Notes under the pieces: generated by a model
Told to the model about the DNA's origin: nothing
Seen by the model: only the letters and a program-made list of their open reading frames with translations
Databases searched by the model: none
Made by a program: the position numbers and the translations under genes
Source: an uncultured Muribaculaceae bacterium
Lineage (GTDB): Bacteria; Bacteroidota; Bacteroidia; Bacteroidales; Muribaculaceae
Assembly (NCBI GenBank): GCA_904502025.1
Contig: CAJGDJ010000019.1
Span: forward strand, 1 to 35,478
DNA length: 35,478 nt
Direction of reading: 5' to 3'
Part shown: positions 17,801 to 25,537 of the stretch, piece by piece
How the letters are laid out: every line of letters begins with the position of its first letter
Position numbering within the stretch: the stretch's first letter is position 1

Positions 17801-18231
17801 TCGCTGATGAAGTAGTAGCCAACAGAGCTAAAAGGATTTAGAGAGTGTGAAAACTGGTTATCGACAGGTGATGACCAAGTTTCAGGACCTTGGGCATAAA
17901 AAACAATTCCTTTTGATGTTTTTTGTGATTGCACTAATGGTAAATCATCGATAAAGGTAGTAGCTGATAGTACATCTGGAAGACGTTTACCTCCATAACC
18001 ATATACATTGACTTTAGAGGGGTCAGAGAATCCCCAATTTTGCAGGTCGGTGTAGGTTAGCATATATACACCTGAGTTAGGAATGCTCACTTTTACCCAT
18101 TTGCCTTCGCTTAAAACTGAGTTGTTGGTATATGTGGAGAGTGAAAAGGCGTTTAGGGATATGGGGCAAAGCATAATGATTGCTCCTATTATAAACGAAG
18201 TTATGTTGAGAGAAGTATTGTATTTAATCAT
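14809..18231 (-). CDS. PorU-like C25 peptidase with C-terminal T9SS sorting domain
   Basis: This 1140-residue protein is a second PorU homologue. It has a signal peptide (about 1-29, ending NAF) and the same N-terminal signature LQNWGFSDPSKVNVYGYGG. The C25 domain has His641 in YIGHANTTS and Cys674 in AATCDFLRW; His and Cys are 33 residues apart, exactly as in the paralogue. Ig-like beta domains follow. The end is a clear sorting-domain shape (VSVYDLMGRLMWESS, LTWDLRDFAGRRV, GIYVYKAS). It is either a second sortase or a surface protease derived from PorU. About 80 bases separate its stop from the rex start. Confidence 0.85.
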   Translation of the reverse strand: MIKYNTSLNITSFIIGAIIMLCPISLNAFSLSTYTNNSVLSEGKWVKVSIPNSGVYMLTYTDLQNWGFSDPSKVNVYGYGGKRLPDVLSATTFIDDLPLVQSQKTSKGIVFYAQGPETWSSPVDNQFSHSLNPFSSVGYYFISDREPLTANAISTIGLDVSNADLNNATTTFTESIFHEKNLVNHGETGHLLLGEDFKYTPSQSFHFSLTDIVPSEDVWLECSFATKTKSVASLLSFTANGTALEKNSNDKIQGCSESAYIHGRITTTRHKFKISNSDLILGINLSSQATIMMANLNYITINYTRRLNLLNGMLNFRSNNTLISLSGANQSTHVWDVTKPQQIYALKTYVSGNSASFQNEYTGLRNYVAWDENATLPSPTFVSNIPNQNLHALDSPDMVIFTVADWHDQAERIADLHRNSSDSLKVIVLNQDLVFNEFGSGVADVNALRKLLKMFWDRGEQNSSPLKYALLFGRGTFDNQHLTSDMQALGYKTIPMWQSDKGLDDNESFCTDDILAFLKDNSGANLGADYYCIGVGRMPVRNASDAKIIVDKLYRYVNNSIKGEWKNNILLVADDMDNGVHMEQSESMFSRMNQNSSGKDFLYNKLYIDAYTREGNSYPQAKAQMFRLLNEGTVWWNYIGHANTTSWTHDGLFSYTEMSNLYLKKYPFLYAATCDFLRWDANATSGAEVLFNLNYGGIIGAISASRPVYIANNGYLSNAIAPFIVSRDENGNSLTIGDIFRNGKNNLYNNGVQMQDRNKLRFALMGDPAMRLSIPSFLVKIVEIDGAYVEQGEEAIIQARQNSVIKGRITDIYGNDIPNFNGIIHTTLYDAEKSTTSHGYTNKDDGKEVIFEEHGDKLYAGRDSVINGEFSIHISMPTEIANNYRPATLNLYAQADNEMEAIGCNRDFFVYGFNESSDLDTIAPTIDYMYLNHEGFENGSVVNESPMLIAQVSDNVSINLSTAGVGHQITLRVDGEKDYTDVSLYYTPLIGENSSGKINYPINNLSDGQHTLRLKVWDTSGNSTEQSIDVQVKNGVAPIVFDVYTDENPAHDYVNFYIKHDRPDAITSITVSVYDLMGRLMWESSSEGPSDMYISSPLTWDLRDFAGRRVNRGIYVYKASITTDGQQYTSSARRLAVASQ

Positions 18232-18262
18232 GAATATGAGTATTTATAGTGTACTATTAGCT

Positions 18263-18270
18263 CAAACATA
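18263..18270 (-). promoter_or_regulatory. possible -7 element of the PorU-like gene
   Basis: TATGTTTG on the minus strand matches TAnnTTTG and lies 31 bases before the ATG at 18231. No TTTG stands at the right distance upstream, so support is partial. Confidence 0.35.
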
Positions 18271-18380
18271 TAAACGTAAAAACTATTACTTTATTGTGTT
18301 ATGATTAGGTCATGAGCTATGTAAAACAATTGAAGACGAGAAGAAAGGATTTTGAGGTTAATGTATAAGCAAAAATGAGT

Positions 18381-18411
18381 TTTCGTAAGTGAGAAAAAAA
18401 TGTTAACTTTG
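18381..18411 (+). promoter_or_regulatory. promoter for cvpA and probably the suf genes
   Basis: TTTC (18381-18384), 19 bases, then TAACTTTG (18404-18411). The -7 matches the consensus fully and the -33 has one change. The start would be near 18418, about 15 bases before the cvpA ATG. No terminator lies between cvpA and sufB. Confidence 0.6.
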
Positions 18412-18432
18412 TAGGCTAAACAAAAGAAAAAT

Positions 18433-18960
18433 ATGACTACGTTGGATATTATTCTAATCGTTGTTGTGGTTGTGGCTGCAATCTACGGATATTATAAAGG
18501 GATTTTATCGCAAATAGGTGCACTTGCCGGTGTGCTTGTGGGTATAATATGTTGTCGCATTTTTGCTTCGGATTTAACTTTGGCACTAAATGATTTTTTT
18601 CTTGACACAACTTCAACAACGGATTCATCTCGCTTTTTGAACTCGGTGATTGCACAAGTTGTTTTATTCATAGCAGGATATTTTGGAGCAAAATGGGTGG
18701 CCTCATTATTGACAGCAATTTTCAAGAAAGTGAAATTGAATGTTGTGAATCGTTTGGCAGGAGCAGTGTTTGCTGTAGTCCAAGGATTGGTGATAATGAG
18801 CTTGGCTTTGAATTTGTGGGTTGCCATATATCCTGACAGTAAATTGTTAAAATCATCAACAGGTGTTGTAGATGAACAACTTATAAATTTAGCTCCTGAT
18901 ATTTTAGGGTCGAAAACGGCGAGAGAATTTTTGGACGCTACTAAAGATTTAACCAAATAA
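18433..18960 (+). CDS. CvpA family membrane protein
   Basis: The 175-residue protein has four predicted membrane segments: about residues 4-20, 28-45, 68-90 and 105-130. The family start LDIILIVVVVVAAIYGYYKG and the motif VNRLAGAVFAVVQGLVI are characteristic of CvpA/colicin V production proteins, an inner-membrane family of uncertain role. The tail (about 132-175) is soluble. It lies 42 bases before sufB on the same strand. The two genes may share a transcript, but a functional link to Fe-S assembly is not implied by the family. Confidence 0.85.
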   Translation: MTTLDIILIVVVVVAAIYGYYKGILSQIGALAGVLVGIICCRIFASDLTLALNDFFLDTTSTTDSSRFLNSVIAQVVLFIAGYFGAKWVASLLTAIFKKVKLNVVNRLAGAVFAVVQGLVIMSLALNLWVAIYPDSKLLKSSTGVVDEQLINLAPDILGSKTAREFLDATKDLTK

Positions 18961-18978
18961 TATTATTAAACGACTTTT

Positions 18979-18994
18979 ATATATCGTGATATAT
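18979..18994. promoter_or_regulatory. palindrome between cvpA and sufB, possible operator
   Basis: ATATATC-GT-GATATAT is a perfect seven-base inverted repeat in the 42-base cvpA-sufB gap. It could be a regulator site for the suf genes or a small RNA hairpin. No regulator can be named from it. Confidence 0.3.
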
Positions 18995-19002
18995 TCGCAA
19001 TT

Positions 19003-20499
19003 ATGAAAGAGTCAAATAACGACAAAGAAAAGAAAGAAATTTCAAAACCATCAAAGAATTCATCAGACGCGTTAATTGACGATGTTACGTCGAGTGAATA
19101 TAAGTATGGTTTTGTAACCAATATCGACACAGATATCATTCCACAGGGGTTGAATGAAGATGTGGTGCGATTGATTTCGCAAAAAAAAGGAGAGCCGGAA
19201 TGGTTGCTTGAATTTCGTCTTAAGGCATTTCGTCATTGGCTGACTCTCGAGGTTCCCACATGGGCACATCTTGATATCCCAAAAATAGATTTTCAGGCAA
19301 TAAGTTATTATGCCGCACCAAAGAAGAAGGAGGGTCCCAAAAGTCTTGATGAGGTTGACCCTGAATTGCTTGATACGTTTAATAAACTTGGTATTCCTCT
19401 TGAGGAACAAAAGATACTATCGGGCATGGCTGTAGATGCGGTAATGGACTCGGTGTCGGTAAAGACTACTCACAAAGAGAAACTTGCCGAATTAGGCATT
19501 GTTTTCTGTTCATTTTCTGAGGCGGTAAGAGATTATCCCGATTTAGTGAAACGTTATCTTGGCACTGTGGTGTCGTATCGTGATAATTTTTATGCGGCAC
19601 TCAATTCGGCAGTGTTTAGCGATGGCTCATTTGTGTATATTCCCAAAGGGGTGCGTTGCCCAATGGAGTTATCGACATATTTCCGTATCAATGCTTCGGG
19701 GACAGGACAGTTTGAACGCACTTTAATAGTTGCTGATGATGATGCATACGTGAGTTATCTCGAAGGTTGTACGGCCCCAATGCGTGATGAGAATCAGCTT
19801 CATGCAGCCATCGTGGAAATTATTGTTGAAGATCGTGCTGAAGTGAAATATTCAACAGTGCAAAACTGGTATGCCGGCGATAAAGATGGCAAAGGTGGTG
19901 TATATAACTTTGTAACCAAACGTGGATTGTGTCGTGGTGATAACTCAAAGCTATCGTGGACACAAGTAGAGACCGGCTCGGCTATAACATGGAAATATCC
20001 AAGTTGTGTGCTCGCCGGAGATGGAGCTGTGGGTGAATTTTATTCAGTGGCGGTTACCAATAATCGTCAACAGGCTGATACCGGAACAAAAATGATTCAT
20101 ACTGGAAGTAATACACGTTCAACAATTGTATCGAAAGGGATTTCAGCCGGACATAGCCAAAATTCGTATAGAGGATTGGTAAAGGTGGCACCAAATGCTG
20201 ATGGTTGTCGCAATTATACTCAATGTGATAGTTTGTTGCTTGGTTCGCAATGTGGAGCACACACATTCCCTTATATAGATGTGTTGAACGACACGGCAGT
20301 AGTTGAACATGAAGCTACTACTTCAAAAATCAGCGAAGACCAAATATTCTATTGCAATCAACGAGGCATTCCTACCGAAGAGGCTGTAGCATTGATTGTC
20401 AATGGATATGCCAAAGAGGTAATGAATAAATTGCCAATGGAATTTGCTGTAGAGGCTCAAAAATTATTACAAATCACCCTTGAGGGGTCGGTAGGATAA
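19003..20499 (+). CDS. sufB: Fe-S cluster assembly scaffold protein SufB
   Basis: SufB forms the SufBC2D complex on which Fe-S clusters are built. The 498-residue protein matches family length, with YIPKGVRCPMELSTYFRIN, AVGEFYSVAVTNNRQQADTG and the C-terminal core. There, CDSLLLGSQCGAHTFPY holds the cysteine equivalent to the key sulfur-accepting Cys of E. coli SufB, and EHEATTSKISEDQ holds the conserved Glu/His region. The first 25 residues are a charged, unusual extension. It is the first of four consecutive suf genes. Confidence 0.97.
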   Translation: MKESNNDKEKKEISKPSKNSSDALIDDVTSSEYKYGFVTNIDTDIIPQGLNEDVVRLISQKKGEPEWLLEFRLKAFRHWLTLEVPTWAHLDIPKIDFQAISYYAAPKKKEGPKSLDEVDPELLDTFNKLGIPLEEQKILSGMAVDAVMDSVSVKTTHKEKLAELGIVFCSFSEAVRDYPDLVKRYLGTVVSYRDNFYAALNSAVFSDGSFVYIPKGVRCPMELSTYFRINASGTGQFERTLIVADDDAYVSYLEGCTAPMRDENQLHAAIVEIIVEDRAEVKYSTVQNWYAGDKDGKGGVYNFVTKRGLCRGDNSKLSWTQVETGSAITWKYPSCVLAGDGAVGEFYSVAVTNNRQQADTGTKMIHTGSNTRSTIVSKGISAGHSQNSYRGLVKVAPNADGCRNYTQCDSLLLGSQCGAHTFPYIDVLNDTAVVEHEATTSKISEDQIFYCNQRGIPTEEAVALIVNGYAKEVMNKLPMEFAVEAQKLLQITLEGSVG

Positions 20500-20523
20500 A
20501 ATACTAAAACGAAACATCAACCA

Positions 20524-21297
20524 ATGAATATGGATAATATATTATTAGATGTAAAAAATCTTCGTGCCGGAATAGAAGGCAAAGAAATATTGAAAGGAGT
20601 GAATCTCACAGTACGTCCAGGAGAAGTGCATGCAATCATGGGTCCGAATGGAGCCGGGAAAAGTACTCTTTCATCGGTATTGGCGGGCGATCCATCGTTT
20701 GTTGTAACCGAAGGGACGGTAAATTTTCATGGGGTAAATCTTCTTGATCTTTCGCCCGAAAATCGTTCTCATGAGGGGTTGTTCTTGTCGTTTCAATATC
20801 CGGTTGAAATTCCAGGAGTGTCGATGGTAAACTTTATGCGTGCTGCCATTAATGCAAAACGCAAATATTTTAATCAAGAACCATTATCAGCAAGTGAGTT
20901 TTTGAAACTTATGCGTCAAAAACGAGAAATAGTAGAGCTTGACAATAAGTTAGCGTCACGATCGGTAAACGAGGGCTTCTCAGGTGGAGAAAAGAAACGT
21001 AATGAAATATTCCAAATGGCTGTGCTTGAGCCGCGATTATCAATTCTTGATGAAACCGATAGCGGATTGGATATTGATGCGTTGCGTATTGTGGCGGGAG
21101 GCGTGAATAAGCTTAAAACGTCGGATAATGCTACAATTGTCATAACTCACTATCAACGATTGCTCGATTATATAAAGCCCGACTTTGTGCATGTGTTGTA
21201 TAAAGGTCGCATAGTGAAGACAGGTGGTCCGGAACTTGCTCTCACGCTCGAAGAAAGAGGCTATGATTGGATAAAACAAGAAATAGATAATAAATAA
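20524..21297 (+). CDS. sufC: Fe-S cluster assembly ATPase SufC
   Basis: SufC is the ABC-type ATPase that drives conformational change of SufB/SufD. The 257-residue protein has Walker A GPNGAGKST (about residues 40-48), a Q-loop in LSFQYPVEIPG, the signature FSGGEKKRNEIFQM typical of SufC, Walker B LSILDETDSGLDIDAL, and the switch His in VITHYQR. The chosen ATG at 20524 is followed by a second ATG two codons later, so the exact start is uncertain by two residues. It lies 24 bases after sufB and 19 before sufD. Confidence 0.97.
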   Translation: MNMDNILLDVKNLRAGIEGKEILKGVNLTVRPGEVHAIMGPNGAGKSTLSSVLAGDPSFVVTEGTVNFHGVNLLDLSPENRSHEGLFLSFQYPVEIPGVSMVNFMRAAINAKRKYFNQEPLSASEFLKLMRQKREIVELDNKLASRSVNEGFSGGEKKRNEIFQMAVLEPRLSILDETDSGLDIDALRIVAGGVNKLKTSDNATIVITHYQRLLDYIKPDFVHVLYKGRIVKTGGPELALTLEERGYDWIKQEIDNK

Positions 21298-21316
21298 TTG
21301 CCAATAGTGAAATGCT

Positions 21317-22678
21317 ATGAGTGCATTATCTCAATATATAGAATTATTTGACTCGCATCGCAGCACGATTGAGGAAAAGTCGGCGACATTGTTAAATCAA
21401 TATCGAGGCGAAGCTCGCAATAAATTAGAAGGTAAACACTTGCCGATAAAAGGTGCAGAGGGATATGAGAAGACTTCAATAGAAGATATGTTTGCTCCCG
21501 ATTATGGAGTAAATATAAATCGAGTGAATATTCCGGTTGATGTGTCGTTGTCGTTTAAGTGCGATGTACCCAACATGAGTACAATCATGGCTTTTGTCGT
21601 AAATGACAGCTTCCTACCATCGACAACGTTGCATAACAAGATGCCACAAGGAGTGATAATTGATTCGTTGGCGAAGGTAGCTCACGAACAGCCCGAACTT
21701 GTTGGGAAATATTATAATCAACTGGCAAACAATGATAACCCAGGAGTTGCATTAAACACGATGTTGGCACAAGACGGAGTATTTATATATGTGCCACGCG
21801 GAGTTGTAATGGAACGCCCCATTCAGCTTGTGAATATTTTCAACTCGGCAGCCCCACTGATGGGAGTGAGACGATTGCTAATAGTGGTTGACGATGGAGC
21901 AAAAGCACAATTGCTAATTTGCGACCACACTCAAAATAGTGAGTTTGATTATTTGTCATCGCAGGTGATTGAAGCGTTTGTAGGACAAAATGCGTCGCTT
22001 GATATTTATGATATAGAGGAATCATCGGCAACGACTTCTCGTTATTCCCAACTGTTTGCTCGTCAGCAACGAGATTCTCGATTGTTGGTAAATGGAGTAA
22101 CATTAACGTCGGGAACCACTCGCAATGATTATAGCATTGATTTGATGGGCGAAAATAGTGAAGCAACACTTGCTAGCATGGCTATTGGTTCGGGTTGTCA
22201 ACACATTGACAATAACTCAAATATACGTCATCTTACGACACATAGTAGTAGCAATCAATTGTTTAAGTATGTGCTTGATGATGAATCGACAGGGGCTTTT
22301 GAAGGTGCGATATATGTGGCAGAGGGAGCTAAATTTACCGAAGCATATCAAAGCAATCGCAACTTATTAGCATCACGTCAAGCTCGTATGCACACAAAAC
22401 CACAGCTTGAAATCTACAATGATGACGTTAAATGTAGTCATGGTGCAACAACCGGACAGCTTGACGCCGATGCGTTGTTTTATATGCGTTCGCGAGGCAT
22501 TCCCGAGCAAGAGGCTCGCACAATGTTAATGCAAGCATTTATGGTCGATGTTATTGACATGGTAAAAATGGAAGGATTGCGTGACCGTTTGCGACATTTA
22601 GTCGAAAAACGATTTTATGGTCAGCATGCTTCATGTGCCGATTGTGGAGTGTCGTGTAGAGATACTAAAAACGACTGA
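21317..22678 (+). CDS. sufD: Fe-S cluster assembly protein SufD
   Basis: SufD pairs with SufB in the SufBC2D scaffold. The 453-residue protein has the family's beta-helix core. The C-terminal motif VKCSHGATTGQLD includes the His equivalent to the conserved iron-related His of E. coli SufD, followed by YMRSRGIPEQEARTMLM. The N-terminal helical part holds GYEKTSIEDMF. An unusual end, CADCGVSC, adds three closely spaced cysteines to the last 15 residues and could bind metal. It sits between sufC and sufS. Confidence 0.95.
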   Translation: MSALSQYIELFDSHRSTIEEKSATLLNQYRGEARNKLEGKHLPIKGAEGYEKTSIEDMFAPDYGVNINRVNIPVDVSLSFKCDVPNMSTIMAFVVNDSFLPSTTLHNKMPQGVIIDSLAKVAHEQPELVGKYYNQLANNDNPGVALNTMLAQDGVFIYVPRGVVMERPIQLVNIFNSAAPLMGVRRLLIVVDDGAKAQLLICDHTQNSEFDYLSSQVIEAFVGQNASLDIYDIEESSATTSRYSQLFARQQRDSRLLVNGVTLTSGTTRNDYSIDLMGENSEATLASMAIGSGCQHIDNNSNIRHLTTHSSSNQLFKYVLDDESTGAFEGAIYVAEGAKFTEAYQSNRNLLASRQARMHTKPQLEIYNDDVKCSHGATTGQLDADALFYMRSRGIPEQEARTMLMQAFMVDVIDMVKMEGLRDRLRHLVEKRFYGQHASCADCGVSCRDTKND

Positions 22679-22706
22679 AACGTTTGAAATAGTTTGAACT
22701 GGTGTA

Positions 22707-23927
22707 ATGGAAGAATTTGATATAACGCAAATCCGCAATGAGTTTCCCATACTCAATCGCAGAGTGTGGGATAAACCAATGGTATATCTTGATAGTGCTG
22801 CTACGTCGTTTACGCCGACACGTGTGGTAAAAGAAATTGAACGAGTGTATGCAACATGCAAGGCAAATGTTCATCGAGGAGTTCACACACTTTCTCAAGA
22901 AGCAACCGACTTGCAAGAAGCAACTCGCGAAAGCGTGCGTGAATTTATCAATGCCTTTTCAACTCAAGAAATAATATTTACTCGAGGAACTACTGAAGCC
23001 ATTAATCTTGTGGCATCATCGTATGGCGATTTGTTAGAAAATGGCGATGAGATAATCATTACTACCATGGAGCATCATGCCAACATTGTGCCATGGCAGT
23101 TGTTAGGACGCCGTAAACGAATCATTTTAAGAGTCGTGCCAATAAAGAGCGATGGCACGCTTGATTTTGAGGCTTATTGTTCATTGTTTAATGAACGCAC
23201 AAAACTTGTGGCAGTGTGTCATGTGTCGAATGTGCTTGGGACAGTTAATCCTGTTAAAGCAATGATACGAGAAGCACATAAGTATAACGTTCCGGTGCTT
23301 GTTGATGGAGCTCAGGCAGTGTCGCATCATAAAGTTGATGTGCAAGAACTTGATGCCGATTTTTATGCTTTTTCAGCTCATAAAATGTATGGTCCCACAG
23401 GAGTGGGAGTTTTATATGGAAAGCTCAAGTATTTGAGTATTATGCCCCCCTATCAAGGTGGTGGCGAAATGATAGGCACAGTGAGCTTTAAGAAAACCAC
23501 ATACGCAGATTTGCCATTTAAATTTGAAGCCGGAACTCCTGATTTTGTGGGAATTGCCGCATTCAAAAAGGCTATAGAATTTATGCAACAATGGGGTGTG
23601 GAACGTATAGCAACCCATGAACATGAATTACTTGAATATGCTACCGTCAAGATGTTGCAGATTCCTCAAATGAAGATATTTGGAACTGCTCCTCAAAAAA
23701 GTGGGGTAATCTCGTTTCTCATAGGAAATGAACATCATTATGATTTGGGAATGTTGCTTGATAAATTGGGAATTGAGGTTCGCACCGGTCATCATTGTGC
23801 TCAACCATTGATGCAAGCATTAGGAATTGAGGGTACTGTGAGAGTGTCGTTGGCTGCATATAACACAAAGGAGGATATTGATGCCTTTATTGTGGCGTTA
23901 AAGCGAGTGTCGGCAATGTTGGGATAA
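22707..23927 (+). CDS. sufS: cysteine desulfurase SufS (group II)
   Basis: SufS is a PLP enzyme that takes sulfur from cysteine as a persulfide for SufBCD. The 406-residue protein has the PLP lysine at 226 (SAHKMYGPTG) and the catalytic cysteine at 364 (RTGHHCAQPLM), the same numbers as E. coli SufS. Other family marks are FTRGTTEAINLVA, EHHANIVPWQ and DGAQAVSHHKVDV. No SufE- or SufU-type partner is found in this window. It is the last gene of the operon, followed by an inverted repeat that can act as terminator. Confidence 0.97.
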   Translation: MEEFDITQIRNEFPILNRRVWDKPMVYLDSAATSFTPTRVVKEIERVYATCKANVHRGVHTLSQEATDLQEATRESVREFINAFSTQEIIFTRGTTEAINLVASSYGDLLENGDEIIITTMEHHANIVPWQLLGRRKRIILRVVPIKSDGTLDFEAYCSLFNERTKLVAVCHVSNVLGTVNPVKAMIREAHKYNVPVLVDGAQAVSHHKVDVQELDADFYAFSAHKMYGPTGVGVLYGKLKYLSIMPPYQGGGEMIGTVSFKKTTYADLPFKFEAGTPDFVGIAAFKKAIEFMQQWGVERIATHEHELLEYATVKMLQIPQMKIFGTAPQKSGVISFLIGNEHHYDLGMLLDKLGIEVRTGHHCAQPLMQALGIEGTVRVSLAAYNTKEDIDAFIVALKRVSAMLG

Positions 23928-23959
23928 TAGATAATACTTCAAATATAATCAATATAGTA

Positions 23960-24007
23960 TATAAATGGCTATTTTTGCGAAGATTTTGGCAGAAATAGCC
24001 ATTTATA
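23960..24007 (+). terminator. 15-bp inverted repeat after sufS, likely terminator
   Basis: Perfect arms TATAAATGGCTATTT (23960-23974) and its complement (23993-24007) surround an 18-base loop. It lies 32 bases after sufS. There is no strong U-tract, so it may be a weak terminator, an operator, or both. The arms contain two of three related 13-mers found here. Confidence 0.5.
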
Positions 24008-24050
24008 CAATATTTAAGACTTTATATTGGTAAAAAGTGGCTATATTTGC
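23966..24050 (+). promoter_or_regulatory. promoter with three 13-mer repeats upstream of the AraC-family gene
   Basis: Three near-identical 13-mers occur: TGGCTATTTTTGC (23966-23978, plus), TGGCTATTTCTGC (23989-24001, minus) and TGGCTATATTTGC (24038-24050, plus). The third contains a -7 element TATATTTG (24042-24049) that would start transcription about 17 bases before the ATG at 24073. The -33 match is weak. The repeats are candidate sites for the regulator itself. Confidence 0.5.
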
Positions 24051-24072
24051 AGTGTTTTTCAAAAAATAGATT

Positions 24073-24987
24073 ATGGAACAATCATTGCATATAGCTCAAT
24101 TGAGTGGAATCAAGCATTTTTCGTTTGATTATAGTAAGTTTGGGGATAATTATATGTTCTCCCATTTTGTGCCGGGAGATCGTGCTATGAATTATTTTAC
24201 GTCACCTATCAGATTTGATGGTTTAATTTTTGTTCTTGTATTAAAGGGGCGATTAGATGTTGAAATAAATCTTGAAACAGTAGTAATTGAATCCAATTCA
24301 ATGTTATGTATGGGCCCAGATCGAATAATCTCGTCGAAACAAACAGATTTTTCGGATTTTGAAGCTTATTTTTTGTTTATGTCTCCACAATTTCTTCGAG
24401 AGATAAATATTGATATGAATATAGTGAATAGTGTTGGACAATATGCAGCAATAAAAGAAGATAGGAATCCTGTATTATCTCTAACTGTTGAGGAGTCGAA
24501 ATTATTGCAAAAATATTTAGAGCTATTGCACGATAATACTACGCAGAATGTAGATGAACTTTATATCAAAAGCATTTCGCGAAATATAATTGCATCGATA
24601 TTATATCAAATTATGCAATTTGTTTCGACACGCACCCCTCTGCCTAAAGAGGAGGAACGTCCTCGCACGCGTCGAACAAATTATGTGCATGAATTTATGC
24701 ATTTGGTGCATACACATTATCGCAAAGAACGTTCCATTGGTTTTTATGCCGATAAATTGTTTATATCGCCAAAGTATTTGTCTTTAATAATAAAAGAGAT
24801 GACAGGGCGTTCAGCAGCCGAATGGATTGACGAATGTGTGATTCTTGAAGCAAAAAATTTACTTAGATATTCGGGAAAAAATATTCAGCAGGTAGCATAC
24901 GAATTGAATTTTACCAATCAATCATCATTTGGTAAATATTTTAAGCATCTTACAGGAATGTCACCATCGCAATATCAAAAAACATAA
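24073..24987 (+). CDS. AraC family transcriptional regulator
   Basis: The 304-residue protein has an N-terminal cupin-like ligand/dimer domain (about 1-180) and a C-terminal AraC-type DNA-binding domain (about 205-302). The latter has two helix-turn-helix units: IGFYADKLFISPKYLSLIIKE, and IQQVAYELNFTNQSSFGKYF followed by GMSPSQYQ. That last motif is the family signature. Target genes and effector are unknown. It has its own promoter region with a repeated 13-mer and a strong terminator after it, so it is monocistronic. AraC-type proteins often bind repeats near their own promoter, which fits the layout. Confidence 0.93.
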   Translation: MEQSLHIAQLSGIKHFSFDYSKFGDNYMFSHFVPGDRAMNYFTSPIRFDGLIFVLVLKGRLDVEINLETVVIESNSMLCMGPDRIISSKQTDFSDFEAYFLFMSPQFLREINIDMNIVNSVGQYAAIKEDRNPVLSLTVEESKLLQKYLELLHDNTTQNVDELYIKSISRNIIASILYQIMQFVSTRTPLPKEEERPRTRRTNYVHEFMHLVHTHYRKERSIGFYADKLFISPKYLSLIIKEMTGRSAAEWIDECVILEAKNLLRYSGKNIQQVAYELNFTNQSSFGKYFKHLTGMSPSQYQKT

Positions 24988-25015
24988 AGGTCAGCGATTA
25001 GATTAAATAATAAGG

Positions 25016-25061
25016 AAAGCGAGTGAAATAGTCGGTATTCCCGAATCATTCCACTCGCTTT
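25016..25061. terminator. bidirectional terminator between convergent genes
   Basis: AAAGCGAGTG (25016-25025) pairs with CACTCGCTTT (25052-25061), with an inner stem TCGG/CCGA. The plus strand continues TTTGTTT and the minus strand CC TTATTATTT. It lies between the AraC-family gene and the convergent gene at 25084-25518. Confidence 0.85.
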
Positions 25062-25083
25062 TGTTTCGATATGTGTAGATGAA

Positions 25084-25518
25084 TTATTCGTCGGCAATTA
25101 CTTTATAAAGATACCATTTTCCATCGATACGTTCAAATTGGAATGTATGGGTAACGTATGAGTCAACCCACCCACAATCGAGATATGTTTTTTGATATTG
25201 AAGCTCACCCCATGATTGGTAATACATATCGTCATCTTTTGCAAATGGTTCTTTCGCTGTGAAATTAGAAGGGACAAGAAGTTCGGCAAACTCGGTGCTT
25301 TGTGCATCGCTGAGTTTTATGCGTGATTTCATGAATTCCTCATCGGTAGAGAATTTTGCAATAAAAGAGTTGAAAGCTTCAGGGCCTTTGTTGCAAAGAG
25401 CCGATTTACTTTCCATTTTAGCAATTGTAGCTTGCACTTCTTTGGCTGTTTGAGCATTTATAGAAGTAGAGCCAATGATTATAGTTGCGATAGCGATAAT
25501 GAATGATTTTAGTTTCAT
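25084..25518 (-). CDS. small secreted protein, DUF4348-like
   Basis: The 144-residue protein has a signal peptide (about 1-22, ending INAQ). The mature part resembles Bacteroidota proteins of the DUF4348 type: FNSFIAKFSTDEEFMKSRI, a central WGELQYQ, and a closing beta region FQFERIDGKWYLYKVIAD. That ending, an FxxxxGxWxL pattern, is common in periplasmic NTF2-like or lipoprotein-like folds. Function is unknown. Two cysteines (residues 42 and about 114) may pair. It starts 20 bases after a small membrane protein gene and is probably co-transcribed with it. The family name is a judgement from memory. Confidence 0.65.
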   Translation of the reverse strand: MKLKSFIIAIATIIIGSTSINAQTAKEVQATIAKMESKSALCNKGPEAFNSFIAKFSTDEEFMKSRIKLSDAQSTEFAELLVPSNFTAKEPFAKDDDMYYQSWGELQYQKTYLDCGWVDSYVTHTFQFERIDGKWYLYKVIADE

Positions 25519-25537
25519 AATTGTTATTTTTAAGTTG

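Noticed and set aside
10024..18231. Gingipain-type protease as the identity of the C25 proteins
   Set aside because: Both begin with the PorU N-terminal region, have PorU length, and one adjoins porV; gingipains have a different layout with propeptide and haemagglutinin domains.
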